From positions 4,691,769-4,755,768 of the forward strand of contig NZ_OY761461.1 of assembly GCF_963664555.1 (NCBI RefSeq): 64,000 nucleotides of DNA. Direction: 5' to 3'. The notes beneath the pieces were generated by a model. That model was not told the DNA's origin and did no database searches. It saw only the letters and a list, made by a program, of their open reading frames with translations. This document shows, one piece after another, positions 42,783 through 52,488 of the stretch (position 1 is its first letter; each line of letters begins with the position of its first letter). The translations under genes were made by a program, and so were the position numbers. The stretch comes from Labilibaculum sp. Lineage in GTDB: Bacteria > Bacteroidota > Bacteroidia > Bacteroidales > Marinifilaceae.

Positions 42783-42826
42783 ATTGGGTGAATGAATTGG
42801 GTGAATGAATTGGGTGAATGAATTGG
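42783..42826 (+). repeat. 13-bp short tandem repeat, 3.4 copies
   Basis: ATTGGGTGAATGA is repeated perfectly three times and then ATTGG. It lies just downstream of the candidate promoter in the presumed 5' leader of the efflux operon. Confidence 0.85.
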
Positions 42827-42886
42827 AATAAACATGTATTTGAAATTGTTCAATCTAATTTATTCTTGATGATGCAGAAAAGAATA

Positions 42887-42923
42887 AACCACAGAGCACA
42901 CTGAGAAGTGCACAGAGAAAAAA
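42887..42923 (+). repeat. CACAGAG-type short phased repeat, copy 2
   Basis: AACCACAGAGCACACTGAGA followed by AGTGCACAGAGAAAAA. CACAGAG-like heptamers recur about every 10-12 bases. Related to 6057-6101 and 55728-55760. Confidence 0.55.
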
Positions 42924-42972
42924 TACAAACAAGGAATCAAATATTCCGCGATAAAACAAAAAGAGCTTACAT

Positions 42973-44226
42973 ATGTCAATGGATCGTAAAATTGAAGTGA
43001 AGAAGGGTTTTAAAACCAAACATATTTATATCCTTATTGGGATCATATTTCTTGGATTTTTAGTGTGGTTGCTCTTGAGCAGTTCTACCTCTACCTATCG
43101 AACCGAACTCGATAAACTCACCATAACAGAAGTTTCGCAGGCAGAGTTTAAAGATTACATTTCGATTATCGGAACAGTTGAACCCAAAACAACCATCTAT
43201 CTGGATGTTGAAGAAGGTGGTAAAGTTGTCGAAAAATTAATTGACGAAGGAGAATTGGTGAAAAAAGGAGATGTGATTCTTAGACTGATTAACAACGATC
43301 TTAAATTGCAGATTCTCAATACCGAATCGTCACTTGCCTATCAGGCCAATGAGCTGCGCAATACTTTGATTAATATGGAACAGCAGAAAATCAGCAACAA
43401 ACAGCAAATTCTTAGCATCGACAGTGATATCATCAGACAAAAAAGACAATACGAACAGAACCAACTTTTATTCGAAAGGGGATTTATCTCCAAAGAAGTC
43501 TACCTAAGATCGAAGGAAGATTATGACCTTTCCCTGCAAGACCGCCAGTTAAGATATCAACGAATGGTTCAGGACTCCATTTTTCGGGAGAATCAGAAAA
43601 CACAAATGAACAGCAGTCTGAATAACATGAAACAAAACCTCGAAATGGTTCGGGAGCGCTTGGAAAATTTGAACATTAAAGCTCCGGCTGATGGTCAGCT
43701 GGGAAGTTTGGATATTGAAATCGGTCAATCGATTAACCGGGGCGAAAGAATAGGCCAGCTTCATATTCTGAACAATTTTAAAGTGCTTGCCGAGGTCGAC
43801 GAACATTATATTGACCGTGTCCGCCGGGAGTTAAGTGCTTCGATGCAGCGAAACGATCAGGAGTTTATTTTGAAAACTAAAAAAGTATATCCGGAAGTTC
43901 GGGATGGTCGTTTTAAGGTGGATCTGATTTTTGATGGAAAATCGCCGGAGAATCTGCGTACCGGACAAACCTATCACATAAAACTGGAATTGGGACAAGC
44001 CGTTGAAGCTACACTGCTGTCCCGTGGTGGATTCTTTCAAAGCACGGGCGGACAATGGGTATTTGTTTTGGATGAATCGGGGCGGTTTGCCACCAAACGA
44101 AACATCAAAATCGGCAGACAAAATTCTCAATATTTCGAGGTACTGGAAGGATTGCAGACAGGTGAGAAAGTGATTACATCCAGTTACGATACTTTCGGAG
44201 ATAATGAACGGATTGATTTTAAATAA
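42973..44226 (+). CDS. HlyD/RND-type periplasmic adaptor subunit
   Basis: Membrane-fusion protein of an ABC efflux system. One N-terminal membrane helix (HIYILIGIIFLGFLVWLLL, residues about 18-36), a split biotinyl-lipoyl domain (VEEGGKVVEKLIDEGELVKK at about 81 and IKAPADGQLGSLDIEIGQSI at about 235), a coiled-coil hairpin (about 110-225) and beta-barrel/MP domains (EVLEGLQTGEKVITSSYDTF at the end). First gene of the operon with the ATPase and FtsX permeases. The likely trigger is the divergent sigma-54 regulator. Confidence 0.92.
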   Translation: MSMDRKIEVKKGFKTKHIYILIGIIFLGFLVWLLLSSSTSTYRTELDKLTITEVSQAEFKDYISIIGTVEPKTTIYLDVEEGGKVVEKLIDEGELVKKGDVILRLINNDLKLQILNTESSLAYQANELRNTLINMEQQKISNKQQILSIDSDIIRQKRQYEQNQLLFERGFISKEVYLRSKEDYDLSLQDRQLRYQRMVQDSIFRENQKTQMNSSLNNMKQNLEMVRERLENLNIKAPADGQLGSLDIEIGQSINRGERIGQLHILNNFKVLAEVDEHYIDRVRRELSASMQRNDQEFILKTKKVYPEVRDGRFKVDLIFDGKSPENLRTGQTYHIKLELGQAVEATLLSRGGFFQSTGGQWVFVLDESGRFATKRNIKIGRQNSQYFEVLEGLQTGEKVITSSYDTFGDNERIDFK

Positions 44227-44343
44227 CAACAACCATACTGATCGTAAACCATCATAATAAATAGAATTTAGTAATTTACCCCTAAATCCCCTGCAGGGAC
44301 TTAAGTGATAACACTTTAATATTCAATAAAAAAATAAATAGCT

Positions 44344-45036
44344 ATGATTAACACAGTAAACCTAAGTAAGGTATTTAGAACCGATGAGATTGAAACCTTG
44401 GCTCTTAACAATGTAAATCTGAAAATCAACAAAGGCGAATTTGCTGCCATTATGGGTCCATCGGGTTGCGGCAAATCTACCCTGATGAATATTCTGGGTT
44501 TGCTCGATAATCCTTCGGAAGGACAATACACGTTTGATAGTACCGAAGTATCGGGTTTAAAAGAAGGTCAGCGCACCGATCTGCGAAAAGGTAACATTGG
44601 TTTTGTATTTCAGAGTTTCAACCTGATTGATGAGTTGAATGTATTCGAAAATGTTGAAATGCCATTGGTTTATCAGCGAATCAGCAGTAAAACCAGAAAA
44701 GAGATGGTGAACAAAGTTCTGGATCGAATGAACATGAGTCATCGTGCACAACACTATCCTCAGCAACTGTCCGGTGGTCAGCAGCAACGTGTGGCAATAG
44801 CCCGGGCGGTGGTTTCCAACCCAGGATTAATACTTGCCGATGAGCCAACGGGTAATCTGGATTCGAAAAACGGACAGGAAGTAATGGAGCTGCTTACCGA
44901 ACTAAACCGCGAAGGAACAACAATCATCATGGTAACTCACTCCATACAAGATGCCGGCTATGCTCACCGAATCATCAATCTGTTTGATGGAAAAGTTGTG
45001 ATGGAAGAAAGTTTGGTTGAGGAACATGCCTTGTAG
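44344..45036 (+). CDS. ABC transporter ATP-binding protein, MacB/LolD type
   Basis: Motor subunit of the efflux system. Walker A GPSGCGKST (residues about 39-47), Q-loop in NIGFVFQSFNL (about 88), signature LSGGQQQRVAIARAV (about 140), Walker B LILADEPTGNLDS (about 160) and VTHSIQDA with the switch His (about 199). At 230 aa it is standard. It shares the operon with four permeases, of which pairs or homodimers may compete for it. Its stop codon abuts the remnant of a fifth permease copy. Confidence 0.95.
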   Translation: MINTVNLSKVFRTDEIETLALNNVNLKINKGEFAAIMGPSGCGKSTLMNILGLLDNPSEGQYTFDSTEVSGLKEGQRTDLRKGNIGFVFQSFNLIDELNVFENVEMPLVYQRISSKTRKEMVNKVLDRMNMSHRAQHYPQQLSGGQQQRVAIARAVVSNPGLILADEPTGNLDSKNGQEVMELLTELNREGTTIIMVTHSIQDAGYAHRIINLFDGKVVMEESLVEEHAL

Positions 45037-45187
45037 TTTCTGAAATTTCACATACCAAACTGAATTAAATTGGTGGATTTTTGCCTTGGCAGGATTCATT
45101 GCCATGGGGATTGCTCTGCTTACGGTTTCGTTTCAATCGTGGAGGGCAGCTACAAGGAATCCGGTGGAGAGTTTGAGGTATGAGTAA
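45037..45187 (+). pseudogene. Remnant of an FtsX permease C-terminus (deletion scar)
   Basis: Translating the end of this gap gives NFTYQTELNWWIFALAGFIA, then MGIALLTVSFQSWRAATRNP and VESLRYE followed by a stop, almost the exact C-terminus of the four intact permeases. There is no start and nothing of the other ~740 residues, and a stop codon precedes the homologous part. It is what remains when a permease gene between the ATPase and the present first permease was lost, probably by recombination between the repeated 3' ends. Confidence 0.85.
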
Positions 45188-45221
45188 ATCAATTAACAAT
45201 TACTAATGAATAATTAATGTA

Positions 45222-47594
45222 ATGAATTTTTACAACATCAAATTATCTTTAAAGGGCTTACTAAAAAACAGAGTGGTAAGTGCAATTAATATTGGTGGAC
45301 TTGCACTTGGAATAAGTATTAGTTTATTGATTTTTGCTTTCGTAGACAAGGAAGAATCAATGGACAAACATATTGCTAAGTCTGATAATATATTTGTTTT
45401 GAAAAATGATCAAGATTCATACGTCTCTTCCAAAATGGTTGAATTAATCCGCATGAACATTCCTGAAATAAAGCACATTACATATGCTCAAAATGAATGG
45501 TCTCCACAAGTATTTGTTGAATACAACAATAAAAAAATAAAAATAAAGCATTTAATTGTTACAGATTCAGCTTTTTTTCGGGTTCTCCCAATGAAAGCTT
45601 TATATGGAAATCCGTCAACTGCACTAACAACAGCAAACAAAATTGTACTTACTGAAACGCTCTCAAAAAAGATTTTTGGAAATGAAAATCCTATTGGTAA
45701 AACAATTACGTATAACGCAACCAATTTGCAAAATGAATTAATTGTTGTAGGCGCAGTGATTAAAGATTTGTCTCACAATAGTTCTTTTAAATTTGATGCC
45801 GTTTTATCAGAAGATACTAATAACAAAATTGATTGGTATGCTGGAAATAAAAATAGCTGGGGCACTCAAAACTATATCTCTTATTTTAGAATACCGACTA
45901 ATAGCAATATAAACTTGATTAATCAGAAACTTAAAAACATTCCATTAACAGATGTTGCAGAAGATATTAAAAGCAGCATTAAACTTAGTTCTCTTCCATT
46001 ACAAAATTCTTATTTCAAGGCACCCGACATCGAAATACAGAGGCATGGAAATCATCTTACAATTATAATTATACGAATCACTGGTATCCTAATCCTACTT
46101 CTGGCCTGTATCAACTACATTAATTTAGTGGCAACTCAAAAAATAAAAAGATTGCGCAATATCGGAATCTTAAAAGTTCTGGGAAGTAAAAGGAGGAAAA
46201 TCATTCAATTGATTAGTACTGAATCTGGTTTAGTTCTATTAATTACATCTGCTCTGGTTATCACATTGCTCTATTTCTTAACAGAAGGTTTAAATCATCT
46301 TACTCAATCTCAGTTTACACTTGCTGAAATTCTTTCAGGATGGAACCTAATTGTGTTCATCCTTATATTAATTGTTACACTGCTAATTACAGGAATCATA
46401 CCAGGCATTATTCTAAGTAGTAATGAAACGACTCAACTACTGAAAAATAAAATCTCCATAAATCATAAAAATTACCTTCGTAATATTTTATTGGTTTTTC
46501 AATTTACAATTTCCATTATTTTAATAACTAGTATTCTTTTCATTAAAAAGCAGAATAATTTCCTTATCAGCAAAGACCCTGGATTTAAAAGAGAAAATAT
46601 TATTTATACAACAACAAATGAAGAAATTTCAAACTTAGGAGATGCATTTCAAAATGAAATGAAAAAAATAGCAGGTGTAGAAGACATCACCTTCTCATCC
46701 TCAGTAATTGGGTATAATGAATCGAATTGGGGACGTGACTTACTAAATAAGACGGAACAATATAATATAGGATTTTCTAATTTTTATGTTGCTCCTAACT
46801 TTTTCAAGTTTTTCGGAATTGAATTGGTTCGAGGAAAACAGTTTAATGAATATTCGTCAAAAGCAAGAGATTGGATTTTTAATCAAACAGCAATTAAAAA
46901 GTTCAGAATTGAACAATTGGAAGATGCTAAACTTTTGAATTGGAGTGGAACAAAACAAGAACCTATTATTGCGGAAGTTACAGATTTTAATTTCGAATCG
47001 ATGCACGTTCCCATAAGACCTGTTGGTTTCAGATGCAGAAATAATGTGGATGAAGTTGCCTATTTTAAACTAATAACAACCAATGGAATGGCTTTTAAGC
47101 AATGTTTATCCGCTATTCAAAAAAAATGGACTAAGCTCTCTCCTAAGTTCCCTTTAGAAATTAAGTTTATGAATAGCTCATGGGAGGCCTTATATACAAA
47201 GGAAAAGCAGTTTCAGAAAATACTAAATTATGCGACTGCTATTTCTATTTTACTTTCTTGTTTAGGTCTGATTAGTTTAACTTTTTTTATAGTTGAGACC
47301 CAAACCAAAGAAATTGGATTGAGGAAAGTAAATGGAGCCAAACCTTATGAAATTGTACAAATGCTAAACAAAGGATTTGCAAAGTGGGTAGTCATCGCCT
47401 TTGTAATAGCCTGCCCAATTGCTTGGTATGCCATGCACAAATGGCTCGAGAATTTCGCTTACAAAACAGAACTTAGCTGGTGGATTTTTGCCTTGGCAGG
47501 ACTCATTGCCATGGGAATTGCATTGCTTACGGTTTCGTTTCAGTCGTGGCGGGCAGCAACAAGGAATCCGGTGGAGAGTTTGAGGTATGAGTAA
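45222..47594 (+). CDS. FtsX-family ABC permease, ~790 aa (paralogue 1)
   Basis: Large MacB-like permease with two FtsX modules. Layout: helix 1 after NIKLSLKGLLKNRVVSAINI, periplasmic domain (about residues 45-275), three helices (about 280-400), a second helix and periplasmic domain (about 420-680), and three final helices. TKEIGLRKVNGAKPYEIVQM (about 692) is the FtsX signature. The last ~50 residues (WLENFAYKTELSWWIFALAG to RNPVESLRYE) are nearly identical in all four paralogues. Closest relative is the next gene. Substrate unknown; candidates are antimicrobial peptides, lipids or a lipoprotein. Confidence 0.9.
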   Translation: MNFYNIKLSLKGLLKNRVVSAINIGGLALGISISLLIFAFVDKEESMDKHIAKSDNIFVLKNDQDSYVSSKMVELIRMNIPEIKHITYAQNEWSPQVFVEYNNKKIKIKHLIVTDSAFFRVLPMKALYGNPSTALTTANKIVLTETLSKKIFGNENPIGKTITYNATNLQNELIVVGAVIKDLSHNSSFKFDAVLSEDTNNKIDWYAGNKNSWGTQNYISYFRIPTNSNINLINQKLKNIPLTDVAEDIKSSIKLSSLPLQNSYFKAPDIEIQRHGNHLTIIIIRITGILILLLACINYINLVATQKIKRLRNIGILKVLGSKRRKIIQLISTESGLVLLITSALVITLLYFLTEGLNHLTQSQFTLAEILSGWNLIVFILILIVTLLITGIIPGIILSSNETTQLLKNKISINHKNYLRNILLVFQFTISIILITSILFIKKQNNFLISKDPGFKRENIIYTTTNEEISNLGDAFQNEMKKIAGVEDITFSSSVIGYNESNWGRDLLNKTEQYNIGFSNFYVAPNFFKFFGIELVRGKQFNEYSSKARDWIFNQTAIKKFRIEQLEDAKLLNWSGTKQEPIIAEVTDFNFESMHVPIRPVGFRCRNNVDEVAYFKLITTNGMAFKQCLSAIQKKWTKLSPKFPLEIKFMNSSWEALYTKEKQFQKILNYATAISILLSCLGLISLTFFIVETQTKEIGLRKVNGAKPYEIVQMLNKGFAKWVVIAFVIACPIAWYAMHKWLENFAYKTELSWWIFALAGLIAMGIALLTVSFQSWRAATRNPVESLRYE

Positions 47595-47665
47595 CGAATT
47601 TGATTCCAAGTTAATCTGTGTTTAGCCCATAATTTACTATTAAAACATTCTTAAGAATATAAATC

Positions 47666-50032
47666 ATGCTTCTGTACAATCTTAAACTTGCTATTAGAAA
47701 CCTTTTAAGTAACAAAGTAGTTTTGCTTATTAATATTTTGGGCCTTTCTGTAGGAATAACCATAGGATTGTTAATATTCTCTTTTGCACAAAAAGAATTA
47801 TCAACTGATCATTTCCTTCGTCAGCACGAACAGGTATTTACCCTGCTTCTAAATGATCAGCCAGGAGTAGCACAACAAATGAGTCAGTTGGTAAAAAAAG
47901 AAATACCAGAGATCGAATTCATAACAAACTGTCAATACGAGCAGGCTCCTCAGGTATTTGTAAAAAATAATGATGTCAGTTTTAAGATTGAAAAACTTTT
48001 GATAGCCGATTCTTCTTTTTTTAAGGTTTTTCAACTGGCATCAGTTTATGGAAACCTATCTAATTCTTTGAACAAACCAAATCAATTGGTATTGACAAAA
48101 TCGCTGGCAAAAAAGATTTTTGGTGATACAAACCCTATTGGGAAAAGTTTACTATACAATACCACTCATTTACAGAATGAATTAGTAGAAGTAACAGCTG
48201 TTATCGAAGATTTACCTCATAATTCATCATGGGATTTTAAGGCTGTTCTTTCAACATTAACCAATTATAAAATTGATTGGTATCGAAATCAGGGATGGGG
48301 ACATCAAAATTTCATCTCCTTTCTCAAGACCAGAGAAAATGTCGATCCAGAGCTTCTGCAGGAGAAGATCATGAATATGTCCCAGAAAAATATACCTGAC
48401 GGATACAAGGATCTCATTCAGTTTTCCATATTTCCATTTACTCAACTCTATTTTAACTTTCCAAAACACAGCAAGTTAAAGCATGGAAATAAATTTACTC
48501 TGGCGATCATCCAAATCATTGGTTTTCTGATTCTATTTCTTGCCTGTGTTAATTACATTAATTTGGTAACTGCCCAGCGCGGAAAAAGATACAAAAATGT
48601 CGCTGTTATTAAAACCATGGGCAGTAGCAAACGACATATTTTAGCTCTGTTTACATACGAATCGGCAATAACCCTTCTTATTGTTCTTACACTGGTAATC
48701 AGCTTTGTAAGGCTTCTATTAAACGGATTTAACCAGTTAACTCATTCTGCTTTTTCCTTAATCGAAATATTTTCCGGTTGGAATCTATGTATGTTGTTTT
48801 TCATCATGCTATTTACACTGGCAATAACAGGTTTGTTTCCCGGATTGATTTTTAGCAGGCAAACAACAAGTGTACTTATTAACAGGCATGTCGATAAAAA
48901 ACAAAAAAACAGCTTAAGAAATGGCTTGCTGGTGTTTCAGTTTTTTATTTCAATCATTTTAGTTACTTGTTTGCTTGTAATCAACCACCAAAACAAACTT
49001 CTATTCAACAACAATCCTGGATTTGAAAAGAAACATATTCTCTACGCAAGTACTAACACTGATTTGGAAAACAACATGCAGGCTTTTAAAAACCAACTAC
49101 TGCAAACACCGGGAATAGAAGATCTTACCTTTTCGAGCGAACCAATCTTAAAAATTTCTGAAAATTGGGGTTTATCCTTTATAAATAGAGGAAAGGAAGA
49201 AACAATCAGTTTTGCCAAATTTAGAGTCAGCTCTAATTTTTTCAATTTCTTTAACATCCAACTAAAACAGGGCACAAGTTTTACAGAACACTCAAAAGAA
49301 AAGTGGGACTTTATTCTCAACGAAACGGCTATTCGCAATTTCGACATCAAAAAACTTTCTGATGCCCGAATGCTCTTTGGTAAAGACCCCTCTTCCGGGA
49401 CCATAATTGGTGAGGTGGAAGATTTTAACTTTGAATCGATGCATTCCCCCATTCGCGAAGCTGTATTTACCTGCTCAGGAAAAAGCGATGAAGTTATTTA
49501 CCTGAAGACAACAGCCAATACTCCGGAGATATTGGAACAAACCATTCACTCAATTAAAAAAAAATGGAACGAATTTTCACCGAATTTCCCTTTTGAATAT
49601 CATTTTCTTGATGATTCCTGGGAACAGCTTTATAGAAAAGAAAAGCAGTTTCAAAAAATCGTCAGCTATGCCGCTCTAATTTCTCTCTTTCTATCCTGTT
49701 TAGGACTGATAGGATTAAGCTTTTTTGTAATTGAAAACCGAACCAAAGAAATAGGAATCCGAAAAGTAAATGGTGCCAAAACTATCGAGATAATGAGTAT
49801 GCTAAATCTGGATATATTAAAATGGACATTAATCGCCTTTGTTATAGCCTGCCCCATTGCCTGGTATGCCATGCGCAAATGGCTCGAAAACTTTGCTTAC
49901 AAAACAGAACTTAGCTGGTGGATTTTTGCCTTGGCAGGACTCATTGCCATGGGAATTGCATTGCTTACGGTTTCGTTTCAATCGTGGCGGGCAGCTACAA
50001 GGAATCCAGTGGAGAGTTTGAGGTACGAATAA
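47666..50032 (+). CDS. FtsX-family ABC permease, 788 aa (paralogue 2)
   Basis: Same two-module architecture as the upstream gene and the most similar to it (NLKLAIRNLLSNKVVLLINI at the N-terminus; IKTMGSSKRHILALFTYES; TKEIGIRKVNGAKTIEIMSM). The two could form one heterodimer, or be the result of a tandem duplication followed by divergence of the periplasmic domains. The C-terminal block is shared at DNA level with the other copies. Confidence 0.9.
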   Translation: MLLYNLKLAIRNLLSNKVVLLINILGLSVGITIGLLIFSFAQKELSTDHFLRQHEQVFTLLLNDQPGVAQQMSQLVKKEIPEIEFITNCQYEQAPQVFVKNNDVSFKIEKLLIADSSFFKVFQLASVYGNLSNSLNKPNQLVLTKSLAKKIFGDTNPIGKSLLYNTTHLQNELVEVTAVIEDLPHNSSWDFKAVLSTLTNYKIDWYRNQGWGHQNFISFLKTRENVDPELLQEKIMNMSQKNIPDGYKDLIQFSIFPFTQLYFNFPKHSKLKHGNKFTLAIIQIIGFLILFLACVNYINLVTAQRGKRYKNVAVIKTMGSSKRHILALFTYESAITLLIVLTLVISFVRLLLNGFNQLTHSAFSLIEIFSGWNLCMLFFIMLFTLAITGLFPGLIFSRQTTSVLINRHVDKKQKNSLRNGLLVFQFFISIILVTCLLVINHQNKLLFNNNPGFEKKHILYASTNTDLENNMQAFKNQLLQTPGIEDLTFSSEPILKISENWGLSFINRGKEETISFAKFRVSSNFFNFFNIQLKQGTSFTEHSKEKWDFILNETAIRNFDIKKLSDARMLFGKDPSSGTIIGEVEDFNFESMHSPIREAVFTCSGKSDEVIYLKTTANTPEILEQTIHSIKKKWNEFSPNFPFEYHFLDDSWEQLYRKEKQFQKIVSYAALISLFLSCLGLIGLSFFVIENRTKEIGIRKVNGAKTIEIMSMLNLDILKWTLIAFVIACPIAWYAMRKWLENFAYKTELSWWIFALAGLIAMGIALLTVSFQSWRAATRNPVESLRYE

Positions 50033-50105
50033 ACAAAATTGGGCAGATATCTGCTTACAAATAAAATGGAATAACAAGAGTAACGAAACTACATAAAAAA
50101 CGAAT

Positions 50106-52472
50106 ATGAATCTTCCACTAAACCTGACATTAGCAATCCGTAATATCTTCAAGAAGAAGACACAATCCATAATCAGTATTTTAGGATTGGGCATAGGTGT
50201 AGGCTGTGTTTTTCTTTTGATGTTGCTTTACATCCACGAAAATTCATTTAATGGTTCCTTCTCAAACAAACAATTACTCTACAGAGTTTTGCAAGGCAGC
50301 GATTGTCGCACTTCATTTCCTTTGGCAAGCACAAGTAAAGATGAAATTCCTTTAATTGATAATTATTTCAGGTACTATCAAACTGCCGATGTTGAACTAA
50401 AAGATTCCCGCAATGAAATTGTGCAGGATCATCAGTTTGCATTTTCAGATGCCGGCATGTTTGATTGTCTTGGTATCCGTTTTATACAGGGAAAACCTGC
50501 CCAATCAAAATCTGAAGTTTGCATTTCTGAAACTACTGCCCAAAAGTACTTTAACAGCCTCAACGTCTGCAATCAACTTCTTAAAATCAAGCTGAATAAT
50601 CAATTTATATCTTTACGGATTACAGGCGTTTACAAAAATTTTCCCACCAATTCTACTTTCAATGCCAATTTCATTGCCCACATTGATTTAACACAAGAGG
50701 TACTCAGTCACAACCAAGAAATGTTCGGTCATTACGGACAGGAAAACGAAGAGTTTAAAGACTGGAATCACTTTCCATTTCATAGTTATTTGCTCCTAAA
50801 TCCGAAGGCAAATCCAGAGGTAATTGTTCACAATATCCAAAACTATAAAACACGAACAAATCATGAGGAACGGAAAACAATGGATTTTAGTTTGCAGGCA
50901 ATTACCGATATCTATTTAAAGTCAAATGATGTTACCGGAGATACATTTACACCGTCGGGAAATTCGAAGCAATTAATCTATTTTTTAGCCATTGCTTTAT
51001 TCATTTTACTCATCGCAATTGTCAATTACATTTTTTTAACCAAGGCAAAAATCACCTCCCGCTTAAAAGAGTTGGGAACCCAGAAAGCATTGGGAGCCTC
51101 AGGTGTTGCCATCAAAAAACAAATCGTACTCGAATCAAATTTAATTTCTTTCATCAGCCTTGTTCCTGCTTTTTTCATCCTGATTGTTGGCATTCCATTT
51201 CTGAACGCAACTTTGGATCGCAACCTGAGTATTGAATTGTTCTCGATGTGGCAGGTATGGTCCTTATTGATTCTCATTGTTTTGCTTACCGGTTCCGTTG
51301 CCGGATTAGTAATCGGTATACATGTTTCCAGAGTTTCAACTGTTCTTTTGCTTTTGGGTAAAGTTTCGCAAACACCAAAAGTAAAATCATGGAACAACTC
51401 CTTTCTGAGTTTGCATTTTGCCATATTTATAGTATTGATTGTTGGTGTTCTAACAGTCAAAAAGCAACTCCATTATGCTCAAACCAGTTCCCAAAACATC
51501 AATCCCAAAAACATTATTATCTGTGAGTTAAATTCAACAGAATTAAGAAATCAGTTTAATGTTATCCAAACGGAAGTGGAAAAAATTCCTGGGGTAAGGT
51601 ATTCCGCCGGATCTTCTTTTATTCCGCCCTTCAATTACTTTCTGCCGGTTAATTTGCAATACGAAAATGAAAGAATTCAATTTGATGGACTAATTATGGG
51701 TAAGGGAATGGCAGAACTTCTGGAGCTTAAAATTATAGAAGGAGAAAGTTTTGGAGACTTCCGCACCGATCAAACAGAAATGATTTTTAACGAATCAGCA
51801 GCCAAACAATATAATCTGAAAGCTGGTGAAATGTTTAATGGATGCTATGTAAAAGGAATTGTTAAAGATTTTAATGCTCATTCGTTACGAAGGATGATTC
51901 AACCCTTGGTTATTCTTCAGCAAGACCCTAAAAAAATGAGTTTGTTTGCCATAAAAACAAATGGGAAAAATGATGAGGCAATTACAGAGTCTGTTCAAAA
52001 TTTATTCAAAGAAATTTCTCCTGATAAAATGGTAAAAGTCTATTCTCTTGCCGATCAGATTACCGAATTCTACCAAACAGAACAACAACAGGCAAAACTA
52101 ATCAGTGCCTTCTCACTGCTTGCAATTGTTCTTTCTGTAATGGGATTATTGGGAATGGTACTCAACACCATATCAAGAAAAACCAAAGAAATAGGTGTCC
52201 GCAAAGTAAACGGAGCCAAAACCTACGAAATTATTGCAATGCTTAACAAAGGTTTTGCAAAATGGGTAGCCATCGCCTTTGTGTTGGCCTGCCCGATTGC
52301 CTGGTATACGATGAACCAATGGCTCGAAAACTTCGCTTACAAAACAGAGCTCAGCTGGTGGATTTTTGCCGTAGCAGGAATCATCGCCATGGGAATTGCG
52401 TTGCTTACCGTTTCTATTCAATCGTGGAGAGTGGCAACAAGAAATCCGGTAGAGAGTTTGCGTTACGAATAA
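50106..52472 (+). CDS. FtsX-family ABC permease, 788 aa (paralogue 3)
   Basis: More diverged from paralogues 1 and 2 outside the C-terminus. Seen: NLTLAIRNIFKKKTQSIISI start, first FtsX module with RLKELGTQKALGASGVAIKK (about residue 318), second module with TKEIGVRKVNGAKTYEIIAM (about 695). The shared C-terminal block (WLENFAYKTELSWWIFAVAG, RNPVESLRYE) carries small changes. Separated by 73 bases from the previous gene and 16 from the next, so co-transcribed. Confidence 0.9.
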   Translation: MNLPLNLTLAIRNIFKKKTQSIISILGLGIGVGCVFLLMLLYIHENSFNGSFSNKQLLYRVLQGSDCRTSFPLASTSKDEIPLIDNYFRYYQTADVELKDSRNEIVQDHQFAFSDAGMFDCLGIRFIQGKPAQSKSEVCISETTAQKYFNSLNVCNQLLKIKLNNQFISLRITGVYKNFPTNSTFNANFIAHIDLTQEVLSHNQEMFGHYGQENEEFKDWNHFPFHSYLLLNPKANPEVIVHNIQNYKTRTNHEERKTMDFSLQAITDIYLKSNDVTGDTFTPSGNSKQLIYFLAIALFILLIAIVNYIFLTKAKITSRLKELGTQKALGASGVAIKKQIVLESNLISFISLVPAFFILIVGIPFLNATLDRNLSIELFSMWQVWSLLILIVLLTGSVAGLVIGIHVSRVSTVLLLLGKVSQTPKVKSWNNSFLSLHFAIFIVLIVGVLTVKKQLHYAQTSSQNINPKNIIICELNSTELRNQFNVIQTEVEKIPGVRYSAGSSFIPPFNYFLPVNLQYENERIQFDGLIMGKGMAELLELKIIEGESFGDFRTDQTEMIFNESAAKQYNLKAGEMFNGCYVKGIVKDFNAHSLRRMIQPLVILQQDPKKMSLFAIKTNGKNDEAITESVQNLFKEISPDKMVKVYSLADQITEFYQTEQQQAKLISAFSLLAIVLSVMGLLGMVLNTISRKTKEIGVRKVNGAKTYEIIAMLNKGFAKWVAIAFVLACPIAWYTMNQWLENFAYKTELSWWIFAVAGIIAMGIALLTVSIQSWRVATRNPVESLRYE

Positions 52473-52488
52473 ACCTAAAACAAACAAC

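Noticed and set aside
49829..50194. Antisense ORFs over the permease 3' ends (also 47364-47609 and 52173-52490)
   Set aside because: They look conserved among each other only because the sense permease ends are nearly identical; no independent start or domain.
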